The position numbers and the translations under genes are program-made. Below the pieces are notes generated by a model. The model had not been told where the DNA came from, made no database searches, and was given only the letters and a program-made list of their open reading frames with translations. Positions 41,807-57,440 of a stretch of DNA of 64,000 nt are shown here, in pieces; position 1 is the stretch's first letter; each line of letters opens with the position of its first letter. Source of the DNA: Euglena gracilis (lineage: Eukaryota; Euglenida; Euglenophyceae; Euglenales); assembly GCA_039621445.1 (NCBI GenBank), contig CP154956.1, positions 31,965,437-32,029,436 of the forward strand, given 5' to 3'.

Positions 41807-46466
<4,660 letters not shown>

Positions 46467-46559
46467 AAACAGAGGACGTTGTGCTTATATGCAAAGTTGA
46501 CATAGAATCTGCCGAGAGATACATGTCGTTTTGGGGGAAGTGTCCCAAAAAAGTGTGCA

Positions 46560-47146
46560 GTGAGAAGTGTTTCTCTAAGGGAAAATATAATCTTCATCTC
46601 GACTGTTCGACAAGCTAATAAAGCTATTAAAACCCCCCTCATCCCGGAATTGTTGGTGAAAATCCGACCCCCCAAAATGACCCCGAAACCCCCCAAATTG
46701 GCAATTTTCGGCAAATTTGGTCAAAAAAAAATGGCTTCTTTGATGATGGTCGGTCTCAAAATGCCAAAAAATCAGTTTTTGGGTGGTTTGCGGCCGAAAA
46801 AAATTCGTCCCTGGCGCTTTCATTTTTCTTCCGGAGGGGGGGGGGGTAAAGGTCCCGTTTGGTTGGTCAGTCCGAGGGGGGGGGGGGTTATAAGTGGGGG
46901 GGGTTATAAGTTATCGTGCAACAATGACGCGCGCTATCGACGTCCATTTACCATTTCCCTTCTCCTGGACACCCTCTTCATATCGAATCCTGGGGGGGGG
47001 GGAATTCAAAAGGGCAAAATGAGGGTTGGTTGTACACCTCCTCCTGGAATGCTGCATCATCAACCCGTCGACTCATGCAGTTTGTTTCTTTAACCGAAAA
47101 AAAAATGGCATGAATGGTTCGCACGTAAATATATATGCGCGCGCAC
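46560..47146. other. probable intron, no supported exon
   Basis: AT-rich, with poly-G blocks and paired GGGGGTTATAAG motifs near 46.88-46.91 kb. No coding signal. Confidence 0.4.
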
Positions 47147-47310
47147 ACACAACTCAACTCAACTCAACTCAACTCAACTCAACTCAACTCAACTCAACTC
47201 AACTCAACTCAACTCAACTCAACTCAACTCAACGCAACGCAACGCAACGCAACGCAACGCAACGCAACGCAACGCAACGCAACGCAACGCAACGCAACGC
47301 AACGCAACGC
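47147..47310. repeat. compound pentanucleotide array (AACTC)n-(AACGC)n
   Basis: About 16 pure AACTC units switch at about 47232 to about 15 pure AACGC units, a single T-to-G change in register. It then degenerates into AACAC/ACACC sequence. Confidence 0.95.
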
Positions 47311-47405
47311 AGCACACCACAGCACAGCACAACACAACACACAACACACCACAACACAACACAATGCAACACACCACACCACACCACACCAGAAACCCCA
47401 CACAC

Positions 47406-47730
47406 CGAGGGTGCGGAAGGAGAACTGCCGGCAGCAGTGGCGGCTGCGGAAGAAATTTGGAGCAATGCGGGCGACTGCTCTCTCGGAGCAGTCCGCACAC
47501 ACCACCCGCACCACAGGGAGGGGCAGCGAGCGCTCCTTCGCCGGCACCCCCTCCTGGTATTCTGCGGGCGGCAGAGGCACAATAGAGCCGATCCTCCCAC
47601 CAACCAAAATGGGACACACATGAAGCGATGGCATGGGCATGAGTGCTGGACCCAGCTGGGGGCCAAACCCGTGGTTGCAGGGCGGGCGGTGGTTCCAGGT
47701 GAGCGGGGGTGACGGGGTGCAGGAGGAGGT
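47406..47730 (-). CDS. probable upstream exon of the receiver gene
   Basis: The minus frame reads IGSIVPLPPAEYQEGVPAKE, then PVVRVVCADCSERAVARIAP, and ends at a TCG|GTGTGTGG donor at 47405. The segment VRVVCADCSERAVARIA resembles strand 1 and helix 1 of a receiver, which would supply the start of the degenerate first receiver whose end is at 46.3 kb. Orientation and order fit. The competing frames here are Cys/Arg-rich and less likely. Inference, not proven by a phase match. Confidence 0.42.
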
Positions 47731-48530
47731 CACACCCTCGGGCGTTTCCCAACGCCCATCTCGCAGGAAGCAGTTGCAGAACGCACAGGCCTTCCTGCAG
47801 GGAGGGAGGAGTGAGGGTGGGGGTGGTTGGGTGGGTGGGTGGGTGGGTGGGACCGGTTCAGACGTTGTGCAGGGGAAGGTCCTTTATAGGTCTTACCGAA
47901 CCTCACTTTTCACTTTTAACATCGAAAAAAAAATTGTTTAAACAAAAATAAATCAATTGGTCAATCAATCAATTCAGAAGTCAATCAGTCATCCGGAGGG
48001 GTCACTATGGCCAGTCAGACCAAACTGGCCTAAAATTAAAGATTTTGGGCAAACATTCAAAAAAATTCCCTGCCTTTGGCACCGGGGGGAGGGTGACTTT
48101 TGGTCATTCCTGACCAACCACACCCCCTCGGTCGGGGAGGAGGGGTTCGGAACCCAAAGAGGGAGGGTGGGGTCAGGACCAGAGGATTTTTTAAGACTGG
48201 GGAAAGGGACCCACCCACCCACCCCCTTGGGGGCCTGGGGGGGTCCCGGGGGACCCACCAACTTTTCCCCGAAAATGGCCAATTTTTTTAAAATAGCACC
48301 GTTTTCAAAAAAGGGTGCTATTTTATTATTATTAAATATTTTACCATTATATATATTACTATTAAAAGGTGCCCATTATATATATATTACTATTAAAAGG
48401 GGGTGGGATATTCTTTTTGGCGCCGATAAATATATCCCCCCCCGGGGGGAGCTCGGCCGGACCCACCCAACCTACCCTACCCCCCCCCTGGGGGTCCAAG
48501 ACTAAAAAAAAAAAACCCCTGGTCGGGACG
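47731..48530. other. spacer with repeats, no supported gene
   Basis: GGTGGGT repeats at 47.82-47.85 kb. Two copies of TATATATTACTATTAAAAG at 48.35-48.40 kb. Poly-C/G blocks around CCCGGGGG. Confidence 0.45.
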
Positions 48531-48578
48531 CACAATCAGCAGTGGTGAGGTTCGAACCAGGAGAGAGGTGGGGCAAAC

Positions 48579-50578
48579 CGGTCGCCCTCCTCCACCCAGT
48601 GCACGTCGGCCAGGAAGGGGGCGTGGTGGGCGGCCTCATGCACCGTGACCTCCAGCACCTGCACCGCATCCTCCAGCCGGGCCAGCAGCGTCACCATCTC
48701 CCGCCGGTGGGTCGCCGTGTCAGCAAACCACCGGAACGACACACTGTGTGGGGTGGTGTCGGGAAAATCGCGAAAATGTGTCTCGTGATCTTTGCGCAAA
48801 AATCAATCTGGTGGGTGTGGCAAGTTCATCCATGGCAGGCAGCCAGGAGGTAATACTCACAGCAGATGAGCAGTCATGAAACTGCAAACTGAAATTGTGG
48901 CACGTAGGAAAGCAAAAGTGCATCTCCTTTCTTCCAGGGCACGGTTCAGGAGGAGATGGAACAGGTATTCATCGTGTGCACCACCACGTTCTTTGATCTC
49001 AAGAATCAGGTATATCCTCTGTGTGATTTACATATTTTTGTCGACGATGCATCTTTGGACTCCACATAGCTGTGCACCACAGGCTGGTTTTCTGATAACT
49101 GAGAATGGCAACTGATTTAACGGTGGTGATGAACAACAATCAAATGCCAAAGCAAATTGGGGGGGGGGGGTGTCAGTGCCGTGTGGTCGACCCGAGGCTC
49201 AACCTTTCTATATGGCTTTGCGCCACCCAGGTGACTCTGCGCTGCAGTCCCGGTCCAACCCCTCGAACGAACACACCTCAACGCACCTCCACCCCCCCCC
49301 AAAAAAAACAGACCACGTCTACCTGGGCTGCAGCAGGCTGACGGTGGCCAGCACTTCCCGGAAGAAGGCGGCCGGCACCTGCTGCACCAGCTCCTCCGCC
49401 CGCCGCCCCACGGCGTCCGCCAGCACGGCGCTCGGCCCGCCATCTGCAGCGGCAGGGACCCCGACCCCCACGGCGTGCGGGCTGCAGGGTGCGTCCGTGC
49501 GGCTGGAGGGGCCGCCGTCCTGTGCTGTCCTTGTTTGGGCGAGAGGAGCACACAACCCCAGACATGTCTCCGACCGTTTCAAATCGCAAACTGGGATTTG
49601 GGAAATAAATAATGATGATTGAAAAAATTACAAATAACAATGAACAAAAAAAATAACAACAATGATTTTTCTTATTTTATTGTGTATTTTAATATATGTA
49701 TGTATATATAATATACATATAGTATTAGATGTTTTATACATTTCAGTATTGTTGATATACACTATATTGTGTATTTCAATTTTATTTTATTGAATTTCGG
49801 TCATAAAAGAATCCTTGCAGGTGCTTTCCAGCCACCCCACCAAACGGCGCCAAGGGGCATACCTTTGGTGGGGGAGCCCCAGGTGCTGGCAGTGGGCGGG
49901 CTCTGCACAACGCCCTGGAGGTCGACCTCGTACTCCACCACGCACAGGTACTGGCTGCAGGAGTATGGTCGCCGCTTCGGGGACAGCAGCGGGGGCAGAG
50001 GTTGGGCCGAGGAGGTTGGGGAGAAGGTAGGGTGCCCGTGGCTGGCTAGACCCAAATGGGGGGAGGGGGGCTTCTCCAGCTTTAAAAAAAAACCCACTGG
50101 TGGCATGACGATACCCCCCCCCCCGGACTTAGCCAGCTTTGAACGTTAAGTGAGGGGCCAACCAGGCCCCAACTGTTCAGGTTCGGTGTTCAAGTCCAGT
50201 GTTCTCAGGAGTTCGGCGGACCATGCGCCAAAGAAGCCAACAGGCAGACGATGTGGACAAGGTCGCCAGTTGACACTGAAAGCCAACTCCAGAACCAGAA
50301 GGCCAACTTTGTATGCAAGGAGTAGCGCCCAGCGACGGGGGGGGGGGGAGGGCAAGCGCCAAGCAGCTTGCTCCATCAGGTGGGCCGCCACTGTTGTGGG
50401 GGGGGGGGGGGGACCGGTTCGGTACGCGTCCTCTGGGCGGCGGGGCAGGCAGGGCGGCGCTGCTGACGGCGCGGCCGAGGCCGGCGGGGCGGGGCGGGGG
50501 CGGGGCGGTCGGGGGCTCCGCCGCGGTGGCCACGTTGGCGAGATCCCCCGCGACCACAGAGCTGGTCTTGCAGCCCAT
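48579..50578 (-). CDS. candidate 5' exons of the receiver gene (or a separate upstream gene)
   Basis: Four minus-strand blocks with splice support. Exon 50578-50426 starts MGCKTSS (fits the N-myristoylation rule MGxxxS/T, with an adjacent Cys), is Ala/Pro-rich, and ends after exactly 51 codons at a GTACCG donor. A hydrophobic block lies near 50.33-50.25 kb (RRWALLLAYKVGLLVLELAF). Exon 49976-49863 (YSCSQYLCVVEYEVDLQGVV) has an AAAG|GTATGC donor. Exon 49529-49323 (RRAEELVQQVPAAFFREVLA) has a CAG|GTAGAC donor. Exon 48743-48579 (SFRWFADTATHRREMVTLLA and VLEVTVHEAAHHAPFLADVH) follows CACACAG. A histidine-kinase core was expected but no H box or ATP-binding boxes were seen, so the link to the receiver exons is inference from orientation. 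Confidence 0.38.
49620..49800. other. AT-rich intron-like sequence
   Basis: TATATAATATACATATAG-type sequence with no coding potential, between two candidate exons. Confidence 0.5.
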
Positions 50579-50789
50579 CGGCAGGGGAGGCGGCGGGGGG
50601 CGCGCACCGTTTGGGGTGTGAGAGGGCTGCGGGCGGGGTGGCAGCAGGCGTTGAGGGGGTGGAAGGACCACAGCGTCGCTGGGGGGGGGGGAGGGGTTGT
50701 TACGTGTGGTTGGAGGGGGGCGAGCGGCGAATGGAGTGCGGCCAATGTCGGAGCGGGCCGAGGCACAGCGCATGCTCTGGAGGTTGCGG

Positions 50790-51161
50790 GCCCCGAATCA
50801 ATCAAGGATTTCTTGGGGCCTGCGGTGGAGCCTGGGTCAATTGAATCCTTTTATCCAGCGTGGCATCATTTATATATTATGTCATTTTTTATCATTCATT
50901 ATATATATTATATTATAATGTATTATAAATATTATTTTACATATTATTTTATATAGTTTTTTTGCAAATAGAAAGGAGGTAACGAGGATGAAAAGTTGGG
51001 CCGAAACACCTGTCCAGATGCATCAATAATATTCCTTCCCTTTCTAGACTCACAAAAAAAATAATAAACAGATACAGCTTTCACAACTAGCAGTAATAAA
51101 AATAATTCCATGCTGTTTTATAAAGCAACGGGGATGCATATGCATGGATGCGGCGTGATGT
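50790..51161. other. AT-rich spacer upstream of the 50.58-kb start
   Basis: ATTATATATATTATATT sequence at 50.89-50.96 kb. It may contain the minus-strand promoter, but no defined element was identified. Confidence 0.4.
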
Positions 51162-51942
51162 TTATGTGTAAATATATAAATGTGAATAGTGTGTTTGTGA
51201 ACTTAACTGTGATCTCGGCCCCCGTTCTCCAGCCTTTCCTTCCCTCGTCCCCTGTGCCACCCTGTGGGGGGAGGGGATGAATGATGGTGGCTTTTTTTGT
51301 ATTTTTTTCCTTTTTAAGCGGCCACACCGTTGTTTGGAGGGTTTGTTTGTTGGGCCGAAGGTGTTTGAGAATGAAGGCTTACCGGATTTGGTCAAAAAAC
51401 ACCTGGCCGGAGGCGAACTTTGGGGGGGGGTCAAATATGCATAGAAATCCCGTGGGCCAAAAGCACGGGGGGCATACACATACAAGATAGCATCGCCAGG
51501 GAGCGGCCAGTGCGTTGAGGACCCCGGGACCCCGGGTAGTCCTGACACAGATACAGAGAGACGTGTGATACAGAAGGCACTGGGTGGTTCAGGGGAGACA
51601 GGGAGACATTCGCAGGCGTTGATGTCGCAGGGGGGGTCAGGCATTTGGCGCATCACCACGACGACGCACCAAGGATGAGGAGCAGACGATCGTTTCCGGG
51701 TCAGAGAGGGGAGGGCAGGGAAGCGTCGGGAATCTGAGAGGGAGCGCCGCGAAAAATGCCTTTTGCGGGCGTGGGGACACAGGGATGGGAGGATGCGCAG
51801 GCCGCCCGTACGCTGCCCTGAAAGACTTCTCTTGCTGAAGAGCTTCCCAATAAGCTGTATTGATTTGTTTTAAAACGACCAGTGGCAAACAAATTATCGA
51901 GTGGGCTAACTGCAAAGGCAGGAAACCTTGGATCCCTGTCAT
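51162..51942 (-). CDS. hypothetical gene in two overlapping frames
   Basis: The upstream frame (51942-51637) starts MTGIQGFLPLQLAHSIICLP and has AYWEALQQEKSFRAAYGRP. The downstream frame (51659-51162) has INACECLPVSPEPPSAFCIT, GDAILYVYAPRAFGPRDFYA and a basic C-terminal part. Their overlap of about 20 bases suggests either a frameshift or an unseen splice. Both parts have ordinary composition. No family recognised. Confidence 0.3.
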
Positions 51943-51956
51943 TGTTTACCAGCAAC

Positions 51957-51982
51957 GACAACAACAACAACAACAACAACAA
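51957..51982. repeat. (CAA)n microsatellite
   Basis: About eight tandem ACA units. Confidence 0.95.
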
Positions 51983-52081
51983 GGGATGAAAGAAATAGAT
52001 TAACGGGCAGGTCTCTGAATGAGAGGTCAACAGTTTGGAAATACAGCATTCTAATCAAGTTCAAATTGAAAGAAATATCTC

Positions 52082-52617
52082 GTGACACAAATTGATAGAG
52101 GGTCCACAAATCCCACACAATTGACATGCGAACTGGATGCCAACACAGAATGCAGATGCGCCCAGACACAATGGGCTCTCGCAGAAATCAAAGAAAGAGA
52201 ATTGCAAGAGCTGCCCTGGGCATTAAATGAGCATCCCCACGGGGAAGAGGGGGGTGAAGTGTGCAGCGGTCTGCGCACCCAGTCTTTGCAGCAGTTCACA
52301 GGGCACCCACAGAGGTGGGTGAAGAGCAACTTTGGAGTGGGCGATCGAATCGACAGAAAGACGAGGTGGAAGCCATTCTGCCTGAGGCGCTCCGTGTTCA
52401 TCGATGTTGCCATCCACCCCACGCAGAGGCCACTGCAATTCACTTCCTTGTGACAGCCTCCCAAGTTGAACCATTCGCTCATAAGGCCTAGGTCCCATTG
52501 ATCACTGGCGGTGGTCCATCAGAAGTAATCCAGACTGACCTGGTTGAAAAGCTGGGCGAAACCCGGGGGGAACTCAACTGGAGCTACATCGTACGGTCAT
52601 TTCTCAGAAGTGAAAAG
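52082..52617 (+). CDS. hypothetical plus-strand exons
   Basis: An ORF of 123 codons (52082-52453) contains CAQTQWALAEIKERELQELP and VGDRIDRKTRWKPFCLRRS. A further block without an ATG (about 52500-52617) reads GPSEVIQTDLVEKLGETRGE, then LNWSYIVRSFLRSEKK and a stop, which looks like a genuine C-terminal exon. A 143-codon minus frame overlaps the first part, so its strand is uncertain. No family recognised. Confidence 0.3.
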
Positions 52618-53010
52618 AAATAACCGTTTTTCGAACTCCTTACTGGTGAGATTGGATCCACAAAAAACAACCAAAAATGAACACATGTCGGAAGAAATCC
52701 CTGGCGAATAAAGCACATGCAAAATCCACATCATTGGCGTTGACAACCACAACCAGAGAAACCAGAATCATCATTGACAGTTCTTCTCACAACTTCCTCG
52801 GGGGCAAACCACGTTGACGTTAAAAAAAATTGTAAATGTGATCGACATGGCAAAATTTTCGACGGGTATTTCTTAAGGGGAAAAAAAAAGGCCTTGATAA
52901 CTGTAGCGAATGCCGCTGCACGGGGGTAACAACCGAGCTTGCGACAAGCCGGTTTCTCAAATGAGGAGGCCCAAATCCATCACATATGGCATAAAGTGGA
53001 GCCCCCACAC

Positions 53011-53480
53011 TTAAGTGTGGGGTATGTGTGTGGGGGGTGTGGGGGGGGGGGGGTGTGTGGGGGGTGTGTGGGGGGGGTGTGGGGGGTGTGTGGGGGGGTG
53101 TGGGGGGGGGCGTGTGGGGGGGTGTGTGGGGGGGTGTGTGGGGGGATGTGTGGGGGGGTGGGTGGGGGGGTGTGTGGGGGGATGTGTGGGGGGGGGTGTG
53201 GGGGGGGGTGTGTGGGGGGGGGTGGGGGGGGTGTGGGGGGGGTGTGTGGGGGGTGTGTGGGGGGGGTGTGGGGGGGTTGTGTGGGGGGGGGTAGTGTGGG
53301 TGGGTGTGTGTGGGGGTGTGTGTGGGGGTGTGTGTGGGTGGGTGGGTGGGTGTGTGTGTGTGGGGGGGGGTGTGTGGGGGGGGGGGTGTGTGGGGGGGTG
53401 TGGGGGGGGGGGGGGGGGGGGTGTGTGGGGGTGTGGGTGTGTGGGGGGCAGTGTGGGGGGGGTGTGAGTGGGGTGTGTGG
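53011..53480 (+). repeat. TGTG(G)n minisatellite, left array
   Basis: Tandem GTGTGGGGGG-type units of 8-12 bases with variable G runs. Strong G-quadruplex potential on this strand. Gly/Val/Cys and His/Pro/Thr frames (up to 456 codons on the minus strand) are repeat artefacts. Confidence 0.95.
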
Positions 53481-53501
53481 GGGTGCCAAATCTGAGGAAA
53501 A

Positions 53502-53889
53502 TGGATTTTCTTTCCGTTGCCTTGCACACACAAGGGATAATGTTATTTTGGTTCTGGGGGGGGGGTCCGGGGGGGGGGGCGGCCCCCCCCCCCCCCCCCC
53601 GGGCCGCGGCCGAAGGCCGCGGCGCGACGAGGCCGAAGGCCGAGTAAGTCAAAAAATGGCACCCGAACAGTCGCGCATTCAACTTGGGTTTCAAAAAAGA
53701 ATCAGGCTGTTGCTCACCCACGGTACTGTAATCCAACAAAGTGGATTTTCTTTCCGTTGCCTTGCACACACAAGGGATAATGTTATTTTGGTTCTGGGGG
53801 GGGGGGTCCGGGGGGGGGCGGGCCCCCCCCCCCGGGCCGCGGCCGAAGGCCGAGGCGCGACGAGGCCGAAGGCCGAGTAAGTCAAAAAA
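53502..53889. repeat. duplicated 150-bp segment within the G-rich element
   Basis: The unit GGATTTTCTTTCCGTTGCC...AAGGCCGAGTAAGTCAAAAA occurs at about 53502-53656 and 53742-53889, each with a poly-G/poly-C core and a CCGCGGCCGAAGGCCG hairpin. Confidence 0.88.
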
Positions 53890-53927
53890 ATGACACCCGA
53901 AGAGTCGCGCACAGTCAACATGAGTGT

Positions 53928-54366
53928 GGGAGGGTAGTGTGTGGGGGGGGGTGTGGGGGGGTGTGTGGGGGGGTGTGGGGGTGTGTGTGGGGGTGGTGGG
54001 GGGTGTGTGGGGGGGTGTGTGGGGGGGGGTGTGGGGGGGTGTGTGGGGGGGTGTGTGGGGGGTGTGTGGGGGGGTGTGTGGGGGTGGGTGTGGGGGGGGT
54101 GGGTGGGGGGGGTGTGTGGGGGGGTGTGTGGGGGGGTGTGTGGGGGGCTGTGGGGGGGGGTGTGGGGGGAGTGTGGGGGGATCTGGGGGGGGGTGTGTGG
54201 GGGGGTGGGGTGGTGGGGGTGTGGTGGGGCGTGGGGGGGGGTGTGTGGGGGGGGTGTGTGGGGGGATGTGTGGGGGGGTGTGTGGGGGGATGTGTGGGGG
54301 GGTGTGTGGGGGGTGTGTGGGGGGGTGTGTGGGGTACTGTGGGGTACTGTGGGGTACTGTGGGGTA
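53928..54366 (+). repeat. TGTG(G)n minisatellite, right array
   Basis: Same unit type as the left array, ending in four GGGGTACTGT decanucleotides at about 54.33-54.37 kb. Confidence 0.95.
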
Positions 54367-54404
54367 CTGTGGGGGCTCCACTTTACGCCATGTCTCAAAT
54401 CCAT

Positions 54405-55050
54405 TTACTGTTCACTGCAGTGCGCACACAGCATTTTGCAAAAAGGTAACAGTAACCCCTAAAAAATAATAGTCCCAGGCTGATTTTTGGGTCCATTGCT
54501 AAGAACCTCCAGGGGGTTTATTTTTTCCCCTTGGCTGACCTGACCTGAGCCCAAAAATAAGATCATTCTCGGATTCCCAGAAACACCATATTTGTTCATT
54601 TTGCGCTTCACACAATACGTGAAATGGTAAAAATCAAGGTTTCACGTGCTTTCGGTCTAAAAAAAAAAATCCAAAGAATCACAATTTTACCAGTTTGTGG
54701 CGAAAAGTGGGGTTTTCAGCAAATTGTCACCAAATTTTTTCACTGTCCCCAGCACTTCGGGGGTCTTATTTATTGGAATTCTGTTCGGTCGGTCAAAGGT
54801 CTTGGGGGGGGGGGGCATTGGACATGGAATACCCCAAACCAAGGCAGGAGGTCACCAGGCACGGGAGAGATAAGTCGCTGGAGCAAGAACGGAAATGCAG
54901 GGGCTGCCTGTGTTGACGATCATGTAATCACTCCGCATCCATAACTCGCAGAATACAAAAAAAAACGGAGACAGCATTTCCGGGCTTCTTTGGCCAGTTC
55001 CTATCCTGCGAACCGGCTTCCGGGCAGGTCGTTTTCAGAATCCAGCAGGG
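54405..55050. other. no supported gene
   Basis: A 106-codon plus frame at 54624 starts with a Lys-rich run and has no recognisable motif. The rest is AT-rich. Confidence 0.4.
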
Positions 55051-55058
55051 GCCTCAGG

Positions 55059-55560
55059 CAGGGAATTTCTTAAGCCGGAGGGTACCCTACCCCCCCGGGG
55101 GGGGGGGGGTCCAGCCAGCCAGCAGCTCAAATCCAGCCAGCAGCCCAAATTCGGGCTGGGGGCCCCCCCCCCCGGGGTCGAGTGAAATAAAGTTGGGTCC
55201 AGCCCGGCCGGAGGCCGGGCCAATCGGCCGAAGGCCGGCCCAGCCGGCCGCAGGCCGGCCAGCCAACTGGGCTGTCCAGCTCACTTATCCCTGCATTTTT
55301 CCCCCTCATCACAGCCCTTCCATCACAGCCCCCCAGCCTTGATCTAGCTCCACCCATCAAAATGTCGAAAATGGCCAAAATGTGTTAGAAAATTTTGTTT
55401 TTCCTCGACCCAGCCCAGCCCAGCCCGCTCCAGCCCCGGACCCCCCCCCACCCCCCCCCGGGGGGGGGGGTCCAGCCAGCAGCTCAAATCCAGCCAGCAG
55501 CCTTTTTGCCAGCCGGAGGCTGGACCCCCCCCCCCCGGGGGGTCCTTAAGAAATTCCCTG
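55059..55560. mobile_element. short hAT-like non-autonomous element (MITE)
   Basis: CAGGGAATTTCTTAAG (55059-55074) and its exact reverse complement (55545-55560), flanked by identical GCCTCAGG at 55051-55058 and 55561-55568. The interior contains CCAGCCAGCAGCTCAAATCC twice and the AAATTCGGGCTGGG segment also found in the 3.9-kb element, which is this element plus a 2-kb cargo. Confidence 0.88.
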
Positions 55561-55568
55561 GCCTCAGG

Positions 55569-56741
55569 GCGGAGTTCAAACGGTTTGGCCAGCCAGAAGG
55601 ATTGAAATGGTAGACACCGGGGAGGCACAAAGAGAGATGAAACTCCCCATTTGACTTGTTGGAAGCAATTTCCCTATCCATCTCCCTTCAAAATCATGGT
55701 TATGGTTGGTGGAGCCTTCAGTTTTGGCCGTTTGCAGTCATTTCCTGCCAATTTCTGTCCTTTTTGCCAATTTTGGAATTATTTTGACCGTTTTGGCCTG
55801 TTTGGGCCATTTTGTGGTCAACGTGAAATATTTTCATCTAAAAACGTCTTCAAATGGCAAAAAATAAATGCACAACTGATGTCCCATTTTCGACGAAACG
55901 GCGAAAAATTGTTAGAAATAGACAAATAATGGACAAAAAAGGCTCAAATTCTGTGTGAAATTCTCTCATGTGTTAAACATACCTAACCTTGTTGCAACCC
56001 AGCGTAAGCATTTGTTCGCCAAATTAGACATTGGACGCTGAAAATAGCAATTTTCACTCCAAATTATGCATTTTGACCACCCAAAAAATTATGCTTTTGC
56101 ACACCACATTAGGCATTTCAGGCATTTGCCACCCAAAGAAGGAGTTTGCACCACAATTGGGTGTTTGCTGTCCAAAAATACCCAAAATTAGGCATTTTCA
56201 ACCCAAAATTTGAATATTGCACCCCAAATTAGGCATTAGCCTCAAAATTAGGAGTTTGCACACCAAATTAGGCATTTGCCACTTGAAATTGGCTAACCAG
56301 CTTCCGTCACGCCGTCAGGGCTCTGTGCTGTGTTCTCCCCAAAAAAAGTTGTTTGGTCTGCGGCCCAACCGGGTATCAGCCCCCCAAAGAGCCGCCCAAC
56401 TGGGGTTAATACTCATGGGGGACCCTCCCAGAGTAAACCCCCCCAAATATAAAGCCCCCCCGGCCTTATATTTGGACGGGATTTCAAGACCCTCAGGGAG
56501 GGCTTATATTTCGGGGATTTATATTGGGGGGGGGGGGACGTTTTCGGGTGGCCTCTATGACCTTGGTGGGCTTCAATTGCAGCCAAATACCAATTTCATG
56601 CCAATTTTTTGTTGTGTACCACCTATTTTTCGCAAAAATGTGCAATTCTTATCCAGATTGGAGTATTTCTGATGAGAAAAATGTTGTATCCACCCAAAAA
56701 TTTTCGACTTATTCCTGAATGACATCAGCGTCTGGCTCATA
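55569..56741. other. spacer with CCAAATTAGGCATT minisatellite
   Basis: From 56.04 to 56.29 kb, variants of (C)CAAATTAGGCATTTGCA repeat irregularly. TTATATTTGG motifs with poly-G follow. No gene is supported. Confidence 0.55.
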
Positions 56742-57067
56742 CAATTGCTTACCGACCCCCGGGGGGGGGAGGGGGGGGTCACTCCACTTTTTTAAAAACC
56801 AGTCAGTCACTTTTTTTGGGGAAGCCAGTCAGTCACTCCCCCCGGGGGGGGGGGGGTCGGCCACTCAGAAAAACGGCCACTTTCCAGTCACTTTAGGCCA
56901 TTTTAGGCCAAAAAAAATTTTCCGGCGCCGAAGGCGCCGGGGTCACTCAAGCCACTTTTGCCCACTCCTGGCCGACCCCCCCAAAACCAGTCAGTCACTC
57001 TGAAAAAACCAGTCACCCACCCCCCCGGGGGGGGGGGGGGGGGGGACAGTGCTTAAGCAATTGTCTG
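56742..57067. repeat. dispersed repeat R1, direct copy
   Basis: CAATTGCTTACCGACCCC at the left and GTGCTTAAGCAATTG at the right form short inverted ends. The interior has CAGTCAGTCACT repeats and the GGCGCCGAAGGCGCC hairpin. Reverse complement of 1-235. Confidence 0.7.
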
Positions 57068-57180
57068 GTCTGGCTCCATGCCCGGGGGGGGGGGGGGCTT
57101 TATATTTGGGCGGCAAAACCAAACCCCCTGGGGGGCTTTATATTTGGGGGGGGGGGGTTACCTTCGGTGCCTCGCTCAGC

Positions 57181-57359
57181 AACAGAAAACTGCCAAAACT
57201 TGGGGCCAGGTGGCCCCACTGGCCACCGCAGTGAATGCATTACAATGTCCACTGGACAACATGGGGGATTTGTTTGCAAACCCCCAGGTCAATTATTCAG
57301 AAAATTATTCCATAATAGAAAGCATTCCCACAGACCAAAGTTCTGATGGTGACTCCTAA
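57181..57359 (+). CDS. small C-terminal exon candidate
   Basis: After CTCGCTCAG a frame of about 59 codons reads VAPLATAVNALQCPLDNMGD, then NYSENYSIIESIPTDQSSDG, and stops at 57359. An acidic Ser/Asp tail and an upstream acceptor support a last exon. Nothing upstream could be joined. Confidence 0.28.
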
Positions 57360-57440
57360 CTGGGATTCAGCCCAGACTGAACTTTATGATGCTGCCGACC
57401 CCACCCCACCGGGGGGGGGGGGGGGGCCTGCCTCCAAGGC

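Larger units (their letters stand above)
52981..54395. mobile_element. G-rich TIR element with 9-bp target duplication
   Basis: CAAATCCAT occurs at 52972-52980 and again at 54396-54404. Immediately inside, CATATGGCATAAAGTGGAGC on the left pairs with the reverse complement of GCTCCACTTTACGCCATGTC on the right (24 of 27 positions over the longer match). Nine-base duplications are typical of Mutator-like transposons, though other groups also make 8-9 bp. The inside is two arrays of TGTGGGGG-type repeats (53.02-53.48 and 53.93-54.36 kb) around a duplicated 150-bp segment. No transposase; superfamily is inference. Confidence 0.72.

Noticed and set aside
47135-47752. Ser/Thr/Gln and Leu/Arg/Cys rich ORFs over the pentamer array
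   Set aside because: Pentanucleotide repeats cycle through all frames; only the part beyond about 47.40 kb on the minus strand is kept as an exon candidate.
53011-54366. Telomere or internal telomeric repeat
   Set aside because: The unit length varies and the arrays are bounded by inverted ends and a target duplication, so a transposon interior fits better.
52820-54462. Very long Gly/Val/Cys and His/Pro/Thr frames, up to 456 codons
   Set aside because: They are translations of the TGTGGGGG minisatellite in all frames on both strands, with no non-repeat coding part.
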